From positions 1 to 5,651 of the forward strand of contig CANRJI010000063.1 of the NCBI GenBank assembly GCA_947630885.1: DNA of 5,651 nucleotides. Reading direction: 5' to 3'. The DNA comes from an uncultured Bacilli bacterium. GTDB lineage: Bacteria > Bacillota_I > Bacilli_A > RF39 > UBA660. A program made the translations under genes and the position numbers. The notes beneath the pieces were generated by a model. The model had not been told where the DNA came from and did not search any database. It saw only the letters and a list, made by a program, of their open reading frames with translations. Below, in pieces: positions 4,481-5,651 of this stretch (position 1 is the stretch's first letter; every line of letters begins with the position of its first letter).

Positions 4481-5440
4481 ATGCTTAAAAGAATGTCAAT
4501 TAAAAAGATTATGATTTCTTCCCTTGCCGTTTTAATTTTGCTTCTTCTTTATTTAATACCCGATAATAGAAAAGAAATTGAACTATCTAATGATGGTATC
4601 GAATATGTATACGATAATACTTACAGTACGATATATTTAGTCGATAGTGATGATTACGTTGCTAGAACAACAATTGCTTCTTGTAAATGCGATGGAACAG
4701 ATAAAGCTAAAGACTTAATAGATGGTTTAATAATCGGTGGAGGAAAGTCGAGTATTATTCCTAATGGTTTCCGAAGTATCATACCGCCAGGCACGACAGT
4801 TAAAAATGTCAGTCTGGAAAACAAAATTTTAGTAATAGATTTTTCCAAGGAATTGCTCGATATAAATAAAAATGAAGAAGAAAAGATGCTCGAAGCCATT
4901 ATTTATACTCTTACCAGTATCGATGGTATCGACAAAGTAATTATTAAAGTTGAAGGAGAAGTATTAGATAAACTTCCAAGTGGAACTAACGTACCAACTG
5001 TTTTAGACCGAAGTTATGGAATAAATAAAAATTATGATCTAGTTAATACGAGTAATATTGTGTCTTATACTGTCTTTTATGTAAATGAATACAATAATAA
5101 CAAATATTATGTCCCAGTTACCAAATATGTTAATAGTTCATCTGAAGATTATGTAAAAGTAATTATTAAAGAATTAAGTAGTTCTCCTATTTATGAAACA
5201 AATTTAATGAGTTACTTAAATGCTAGTACCCAGCTTAACGATTACGAACTTATTGGAAATAATTTAAAACTAAACTTTAATAAGTTATTGCTTAATGATT
5301 TAGATGAAAAAAATATTTTAGAAGAAGTTATCTATACAATTAGCTTATCGATGGATAATATTTATAGTAATTTAGAAACAGTATCTTTTTATGTTGAAAA
5401 TGATGAGGTTTATAATGTAAATATAAAAGATATTAGATGA
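4481..5440 (+). CDS. gerM: GerM: two-GerMN-domain sporulation/germination protein
   Basis: GerM is needed in B. subtilis for assembly of the basal platform of the SpoIIIA-SpoIIQ complex and for normal germination. The 319-residue product has an N-terminal membrane helix (about 10-26, after KRMSIKK) and then two GerMN domains. The first (about 40-170) includes IPPGT at 101-105, then VKNVSLENKILVIDFSKEL and a VLDKLPSG segment. The second (about 190-319) repeats the plan with YTVFYVNEY, VKVIIKELSSSP and LKLNFNKLL. Residues 27-50 contain no cysteine, so unlike the lipoprotein of B. subtilis this one seems held by an uncleaved helix. I start at ATG 4481 because AGGTGAT at 4470-4476 is the ribosome site; the in-frame GTG at 4472 lies inside that site. 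Stop is TGA, with TAG two codons on. Its closeness to spoIIIAH fits a shared role. Confidence 0.92.
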   Translation: MLKRMSIKKIMISSLAVLILLLLYLIPDNRKEIELSNDGIEYVYDNTYSTIYLVDSDDYVARTTIASCKCDGTDKAKDLIDGLIIGGGKSSIIPNGFRSIIPPGTTVKNVSLENKILVIDFSKELLDINKNEEEKMLEAIIYTLTSIDGIDKVIIKVEGEVLDKLPSGTNVPTVLDRSYGINKNYDLVNTSNIVSYTVFYVNEYNNNKYYVPVTKYVNSSSEDYVKVIIKELSSSPIYETNLMSYLNASTQLNDYELIGNNLKLNFNKLLLNDLDEKNILEEVIYTISLSMDNIYSNLETVSFYVENDEVYNVNIKDIR

Positions 5441-5462
5441 AATTAGTCAACAAAAATAAAAA

Positions 5463-5501
5463 TACAAAACTCTCCAATTATAACATGTGGAGAGTTTTGT
5501 A
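5463..5501 (+). terminator. Strong terminator of gerM, possibly bidirectional
   Basis: A perfect 14-bp stem joins 5463-5476 (TACAAAACTCTCCA) to 5488-5501 (TGGAGAGTTTTGTA) across an 11-base loop. On the + strand the T run (TTTTGT) is in the 3' arm; on the minus strand the stem is followed by a T-rich tail, so it could stop transcripts from either side. It begins 22 bases after the gerM stop. Confidence 0.8.
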
Positions 5502-5545
5502 ATTATTAATAAATAGTTACTTTTAAAGATAAGTAGAAAATATAC

Positions 5546-5607
5546 AAATTTTTAGGGTTGCTTATTTAGATTAATGTCAATAGTTTTGGAAAATGTCCTA
5601 AAAATTT
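5546..5607 (+). other. Long-range inverted repeat, possible structured RNA leader
   Basis: AAATTTTTAGG at 5546-5556 pairs perfectly with CCTAAAAATTT at 5597-5607, and two more wobble pairs (5557-5596, 5558-5595) can extend the stem inward over a loop of about 36 bases. TTAATGT at 5571-5577 in that loop is complementary to ACATTAA at 5612-5618, which overlaps the 5' arm of the next hairpin, so a pseudoknot or an antiterminator is possible. I do not recognise any known riboswitch or T-box core. Low sequence complexity means part of this may be chance. No open frame of note covers 5441-5651. Confidence 0.3.
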
Positions 5608-5616
5608 CTAAACATT

Positions 5617-5642
5617 AACGGGATTTTATATCTCGTTTTTTT
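5617..5642 (+). terminator. Terminator-like hairpin near the window end
   Basis: AACGGGA at 5617-5623 pairs with TCTCGTT at 5631-5637 (seven pairs, one G-T wobble) across a seven-base loop, followed by a T run to 5642. No gene precedes it after the gerM terminator. It may therefore end a short RNA, act as a leader attenuator for a gene beyond the window, or be a second backup terminator for gerM. Confidence 0.6.
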
Positions 5643-5651
5643 GACCTCAAG

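Noticed and set aside
4654..4899. Minus-strand open frame of 81 codons
   Set aside because: It is antisense to the first GerMN domain of gerM, with no recognisable motif.
5438..5440. TGA as Trp (mycoplasma-type code)
   Set aside because: priA has no in-frame TGA and uses TGG for Trp, and reading through here would add only two codons before TAG.
5546..5642. Known riboswitch or T-box in the 3' intergenic region
   Set aside because: I looked for T-box, purine, preQ1, SAM, glycine, ZTP and c-di-GMP core motifs and saw none; only generic stem and terminator structure is supported.

Overview
This window reads as chromosomal DNA of a very AT-rich, endospore-forming member of the Bacilli (low-GC Firmicutes). 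The evidence is gene content. There are convincing homologues of the Bacillus subtilis sporulation proteins SirA, SpoIIIAH, GerE and GerM, plus the Firmicutes/Mollicutes membrane protein YneF. GerE in particular points to Bacilli rather than Clostridia. No in-frame TGA is read as Trp in the long priA gene and Trp is written TGG, so the standard bacterial code (table 11) fits. Shine-Dalgarno sequences are of AGGAGG / AGGTGAT type. I cannot place the organism below class; an uncultured, compact-genome gut lineage of Bacilli is possible but is a guess.

Layout: all genes lie on the + strand. (1) Positions 1-825 hold the 3' end of a probable transketolase gene (tkt), then sirA and yneF. This is the B. 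subtilis order tkt-sirA(yneE)-yneF. A perfect Spo0A box (TTCGACA, the complement of TGTCGAA) lies between tkt and sirA, matching the known Spo0A~P activation of sirA. (2) Positions 885-1253 encode an unrecognised acidic 122-residue protein. (3) Positions 1340-3520 encode PriA, the replication-restart helicase, with hairpins that look like terminators on both sides. (4) Positions 3624-5440 hold three mother-cell sporulation genes: a compact, solitary spoIIIAH, gerE and gerM. Candidate sporulation-type promoters precede them, and terminators follow gerE and gerM. (5) The last 210 bases contain no gene I can support, but hold the gerM terminator, a long-range 11-bp inverted repeat and a second terminator-like hairpin.

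How the genes fit together: SirA blocks new rounds of DnaA-dependent initiation once Spo0A is active. SpoIIIAH and GerM both belong to the SpoIIIA-SpoIIQ channel apparatus that joins mother cell and forespore during engulfment. GerE is the last mother-cell transcription factor, acting with sigma-K on coat genes. YneF and PriA are housekeeping. The window is therefore mostly a sporulation neighbourhood covering early, middle and late stages. I found no mobile element, CRISPR array, rRNA or tRNA, and no clear new defence or metabolic system. The least explained items are the 122-residue protein, the solitary short SpoIIIAH, a GerM with no lipobox, and the structured 3' intergenic region.
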